Below, piece after piece: positions 3,323 to 5,493 of a stretch of DNA of 5,493 nt. Every line of letters begins with the position of its first letter. The first letter of the stretch is position 1. The DNA is from Patescibacteria group bacterium (GTDB lineage Bacteria; Patescibacteriota; Saccharimonadia; CAILAD01; GCA-016700035). The translations under genes were made by a program, and so were the position numbers. The notes under the pieces were generated by a model that was given only the letters and a program-made list of their open reading frames with translations, ran no database searches and was not told the origin of the DNA. The stretch spans positions 1 to 5,493 of the forward strand of contig JAUPVH010000023.1 of the NCBI GenBank assembly GCA_030917125.1. The letters are read 5' to 3'.

Positions 3323-5152
3323 ATGACAAGTTTGAGTAGTTTTTTGCGTCGTGTGACTAGTATTGGGGTCGTTAGTATCGCCTTAGCGCTACTAAGCTTT
3401 TATTTTTTTGCTTCTCCTGGCCGTGCTGCAGCGACAATTGTAGTGAACTCATCTGCTGATTCTGCAGCCGACGATGGATTTTGCACTTTCAGGGAGGCTA
3501 TCCTGGCTTCAAATTCAAATACCGCTTCGGGGGCTACTCCGGGAGAATGTATATCAGGGGATTCTGGTGTTGATTCAATTAACTTTAATATAACTGGAAC
3601 GGCAGACTTCACAATTGATGGTCAGAATGGCTATACGATTCAGCCAAGCGGTGGCTTACCGAACATAACTGAGACAGTAACTATTGATGGATACTCACAG
3701 CCTGGAGCACGAGAGAATACTGCTGTTGCACCAGAGCCGCTGAATGGCCGGCTGCTTATTGAGCTGCAAGGATCACCAGGCCTTGGCATGCCTAATATAC
3801 AAGCAAATTCGAGTATCATACGGGGGCTCGTGATAAATAGCTTTGACAGCTCAGGTGTCATTATCTGGGGTGATGATATCCAAATATTAGGCAACTATAT
3901 CGGCACCGATCCAACTGGTTTAATTGCGCAACCAAATGCGCTCAACGGAATTAATGGTAACAATTTGGGCACTTCTGATAGAGCTATAATTGGCTCAACC
4001 AATCCGGCTGACAGGAACGTTATATCTGGCAATGCGGGTGCTGGCATAACTCCTAACGTTGGAGAAGACGGCTGGATAATAAAGGGTAATTATGTTGGAC
4101 TCGGGGCTGATGGAGTGACGCAGGTTGGGAATAGTGCGCCGATAAACGGCCCAGGTGGGCTTTCTATAGATAACTGTAGTGACACTGTTGTCGGTGGCCC
4201 GGAGGCTGGTGCTACAAATGTAATTTCTGGCAATAAGAACTTTGGTGTATTTCCTGATAATGTGACCAACCTCAAAATTCAGGGAAACATTATCGGGCCA
4301 GACTGGAAGGGAGACCCTATTCCGGGTAACGTTCAGCTCGGGGGTATTGGCTTGCCAGCAATTAACGGTCCATTTGTCGATACCTTGATAGGCGGGGTGA
4401 GCCCTGGCGAGGGCAATGTTATTGCTCATAATAATGGTTCAGGTATTTCTGTGGTAAGTGTATTTTTTAGTGGAAATCTTCTTTATGAGGCAGAAAATAT
4501 TTCTATTCTGGGAAATAGTATTTATAGTAACTCAGCAAATAACACGTTTATTATCAGCGAATCAGGGCTAGGTATTGATTTGATGGATGGAGAGTTTAGC
4601 AATATGTCTTCAACAACTCTCGGACCCACACCTAATGATTCGGGGGATGGTGATAGTGGACCAAACAACTTTATTAACTTTCCCATTATCAATAGTGCTA
4701 CTCAAAACCTCCTCAAGCTAAATCTCAATATAGACCTTGATGCCGCAGATAGTCCGGGGAATCAGTATCGAGTAGAAATATTTGCTAATGATTCGACTGA
4801 CCCTTCTGGTTATGGAGAGGGACAAAGCTTTCTAGGCTATGCTAACCTTACTCCGGGAAACGATCAGAATATTGAGCTTGATCTGCCGACTGGCACTAAT
4901 CTAACGGGCAAGGTACTTTCGGCTACGACAACCGCTATTGATGGAACCAAGACATATGGTTTTGGTTCTACAAGCGAATTTAGCTTAGCAAGTAATGTAT
5001 CAATCTTGGCTTTGCCAGGTATGACAGATTCTGAAATGGGGCAGTTGGCAGCCACAGGGGATTCATTATGGATATACGGATTGAGTGCAATGAGCTTGAT
5101 ATCTTGTGGTGCGACGATAATATATTTGTATCGACGTAAGACAACCGTCTAG
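3323..5152 (+). CDS. Secreted CSLREA-domain beta-helix protein with LAxTG sortase signal
   Basis: A 609-aa surface protein. Residues 1-37 are a Sec signal peptide: basic LRR at 8-10, a hydrophobic core at 11-30, and probable cleavage near GRAAA (34-38). Residues 38-75 match the CSLREA N-terminal domain (TIVVNSSADSAADDGFCTFREAILASN; here CTFREA at 54-59). Residues 90-415 are a parallel beta-helix (PbH1-type) region with recurring NVISGN and GN-Y-IG-x-D-x-x-G-x-x-x-x-GN motifs at about 66-residue spacing. Residues 465-560 look like a beta-sandwich ending in the common LSATTTAIDG...TSEFS motif. The C-terminus is LAATG (575-579), a hydrophobic span (582-602) and YRRKTTV, a complete sorting signal of the LAxTG kind used by class E sortases. 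Probable role: wall-anchored adhesin or glycan-binding/processing protein. No catalytic residues can be assigned. No sortase gene is in the window. The start is fixed by the signal peptide and promoter. Confidence 0.9.
   Translation: MTSLSSFLRRVTSIGVVSIALALLSFYFFASPGRAAATIVVNSSADSAADDGFCTFREAILASNSNTASGATPGECISGDSGVDSINFNITGTADFTIDGQNGYTIQPSGGLPNITETVTIDGYSQPGARENTAVAPEPLNGRLLIELQGSPGLGMPNIQANSSIIRGLVINSFDSSGVIIWGDDIQILGNYIGTDPTGLIAQPNALNGINGNNLGTSDRAIIGSTNPADRNVISGNAGAGITPNVGEDGWIIKGNYVGLGADGVTQVGNSAPINGPGGLSIDNCSDTVVGGPEAGATNVISGNKNFGVFPDNVTNLKIQGNIIGPDWKGDPIPGNVQLGGIGLPAINGPFVDTLIGGVSPGEGNVIAHNNGSGISVVSVFFSGNLLYEAENISILGNSIYSNSANNTFIISESGLGIDLMDGEFSNMSSTTLGPTPNDSGDGDSGPNNFINFPIINSATQNLLKLNLNIDLDAADSPGNQYRVEIFANDSTDPSGYGEGQSFLGYANLTPGNDQNIELDLPTGTNLTGKVLSATTTAIDGTKTYGFGSTSEFSLASNVSILALPGMTDSEMGQLAATGDSLWIYGLSAMSLISCGATIIYLYRRKTTV
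3821..4432 (+). repeat. Three diverged ~66-residue units within the beta-helix protein
   Basis: Residues 167-370 of the protein contain three units. GNYIGTDPTGLIAQPN (190-205), GNYVGLGADGVTQVGN (255-270) and GNIIGPDWKGDPIPGN (321-336) are spaced 65 and 66 residues apart. Each is followed by NVISGN, NVISGN or NVIAHN (232, 299, 365; spacing 67 and 66). The DNA copies are well diverged, so this is an old protein-level repeat, not a recent tandem duplication. Confidence 0.8.
5045..5149 (+). other. C-terminal sortase sorting signal (LAATG)
   Basis: This region encodes residues 575-609: the pentapeptide LAATG, then DS, about 21 hydrophobic residues, and the basic tail YRRKTTV. The order and spacing match cell-wall sorting signals. 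The LAxTG form is known for class E sortases of high-GC Gram-positives. Anchoring is expected by cleavage between Thr578 and Gly579. Confidence 0.8.
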
Positions 5153-5178
5153 ACAAAGCTATGCTTATCTGATACAAT
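5150..5178 (+). promoter_or_regulatory. rpmG promoter, -35 box overlapping the upstream stop codon
   Basis: TAGACA (5150-5155), a 17-nt spacer and TACAAT (5173-5178) form a good housekeeping promoter. The first three bases of the -35 are the TAG stop of the beta-helix gene. Expected start is about 5185, leaving a leader of about 5 nt before the ATG at 5190 and no SD. Confidence 0.75.
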
Positions 5179-5189
5179 TTGTACTCGTT

Positions 5190-5366
5190 ATGGCTAAAAA
5201 GAACGCACGACAAATTGTTGTCCTCAAGAACCCGGAAACGGGGTCTTTGTACTACACACGTAAAAGTGCCCACAATACTCCAGATAAGCTGGAAATGAAA
5301 AAGTACGATCCAAAAAGTCGTAAGGTTGCCACATTTGTAGAAAGCAAAGTGAAACTCGGCGGATAA
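5190..5366 (+). CDS. rpmG: 50S ribosomal protein L33
   Basis: A 58-aa basic protein of the large ribosomal subunit, located near the E site. MAKKNARQIVVL, then ETGSLYYTRKSAHNTPDKLEMKKYDP (as two blocks, 16-27 and 28-41), and FVESKVK match the L33 family: the Y-x-T-x-K, NTP-x-KLE and K-K-Y-DP signatures. It has no cysteine at all, so it is the zinc-independent (C-minus, E. coli-like) form; no Zn ribbon is possible. The length is normal (about 50-60 aa). It has its own near-leaderless promoter and its own terminator, so it is a single-gene unit, presumably highly expressed. The gene is easily missed by length-limited ORF calling. Confidence 0.95.
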   Translation: MAKKNARQIVVLKNPETGSLYYTRKSAHNTPDKLEMKKYDPKSRKVATFVESKVKLGG

Positions 5367-5385
5367 TAACGTCAAAATATACTAG

Positions 5386-5408
5386 AGGCCCGATCAAGGG
5401 CCTTTTTT
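5386..5408 (+). terminator. Intrinsic terminator of rpmG
   Basis: AGGCCC (5386-5391) pairs with GGGCCT (5398-5403) around a 6-nt loop, followed by a run of T (5403-5408). It starts 20 nt after the rpmG stop. Confidence 0.85.
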
Positions 5409-5413
5409 GTTAC

Positions 5414-5443
5414 TTGACCAGTGCTGGTTGCTAAGAGTAGCAT
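5414..5443 (+). promoter_or_regulatory. Promoter for the gene entering at the 3' edge
   Basis: TTGACC (5414-5419), an 18-nt spacer and TAGCAT (5438-5443) form the best -35/-10 pair. CATACT (5441-5446) is a better -10 but would need a 21-nt spacer. A start near 5450 gives a leader of about 17 nt with AGGGA (5456-5460) as SD. Confidence 0.45.
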
Positions 5444-5466
5444 ACTAAGCATAACAGGGAAGACCT

Positions 5467-5493
5467 ATGCTTAAAAAAATATCATTACTAACC
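5467..5493 (+). CDS. Start of a probable exported or membrane protein (truncated)
   Basis: The last 27 bases read MLKKISLLT in frame with an ATG. An SD-like AGGGA ends 6 nt upstream and a promoter lies at 5414-5443. Two Lys followed by hydrophobic residues is the usual beginning of a signal peptide or signal anchor. The product cannot be identified from nine residues. Confidence 0.45.

Noticed and set aside
3995..4429. A 144-aa open frame on the minus strand inside the beta-helix gene
   Set aside because: The plus-strand protein here is clear beta-helix repeat; the minus-strand product has no family features and no promoter or SD.
4980..5375. A 131-aa open frame on the minus strand over the beta-helix end and rpmG
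   Set aside because: It runs antisense to rpmG and to the sorting signal, both firmly identified; it is a shadow.
1..5493. CRISPR array, insertion sequence, phage or toxin-antitoxin system
   Set aside because: I saw no regularly spaced repeats, transposase or integrase motifs, terminal inverted repeats with target duplication, or recognised toxin or antitoxin. The two small basic genes are not adjacent or overlapping in the usual toxin-antitoxin manner.

Overview
The window looks like a piece of a small, gene-dense bacterial chromosome, most likely from the Patescibacteria/CPR group. Saccharibacteria is my best guess, but it is a guess. Three things suggest this. Several promoters place a -10 box 7-11 nt in front of an ATG, so the mRNAs would be leaderless or nearly so. 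Intergenic gaps are very short; a -35 box even overlaps the previous stop codon. A large exported protein carries a Gram-positive-style sortase signal of the LAxTG type. One gene ends in TGA, so the standard bacterial code fits, and the TGA-as-glycine code of Gracilibacteria/SR1 is not indicated. All genes I support are on the + strand.

Layout. Positions 1-1551 hold the 3' part of a DUF1761 membrane protein and an MFS transporter 15 nt downstream, probably one operon. Positions 1602-2450 are an accessory-looking stretch. It holds a 52-aa basic protein with a very strong Shine-Dalgarno (SD), a 1802-2165 intergenic region rich in RNA structure, and a GC-rich 71-aa basic protein with its own SD. 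The intergenic region contains an imperfect inverted repeat, two long terminator hairpins, and between them a promoter driving either a ~138-nt structured RNA or a 27-aa leaderless peptide. Positions 2450-2490 pack a terminator and an extended -10 promoter into 41 nt, followed by an ExoA/APE1-type AP endonuclease. Next is a 609-aa secreted CSLREA/beta-helix protein with a C-terminal LAATG sorting signal, whose promoter lies inside the end of the nuclease gene. Ribosomal protein L33 (non-zinc form) follows, with its own promoter and terminator. The last 27 nt begin a probable exported protein.

The genes do not form one pathway. They are mostly single transcription units: membrane transport, DNA base-excision repair, a surface adhesin-like protein and a ribosomal protein. 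The least explained parts are the 1.6-2.4 kb block of small genes and structured RNA, and the sortase-anchored beta-helix protein. The two SD-led small genes contrast with the leaderless genes around them.
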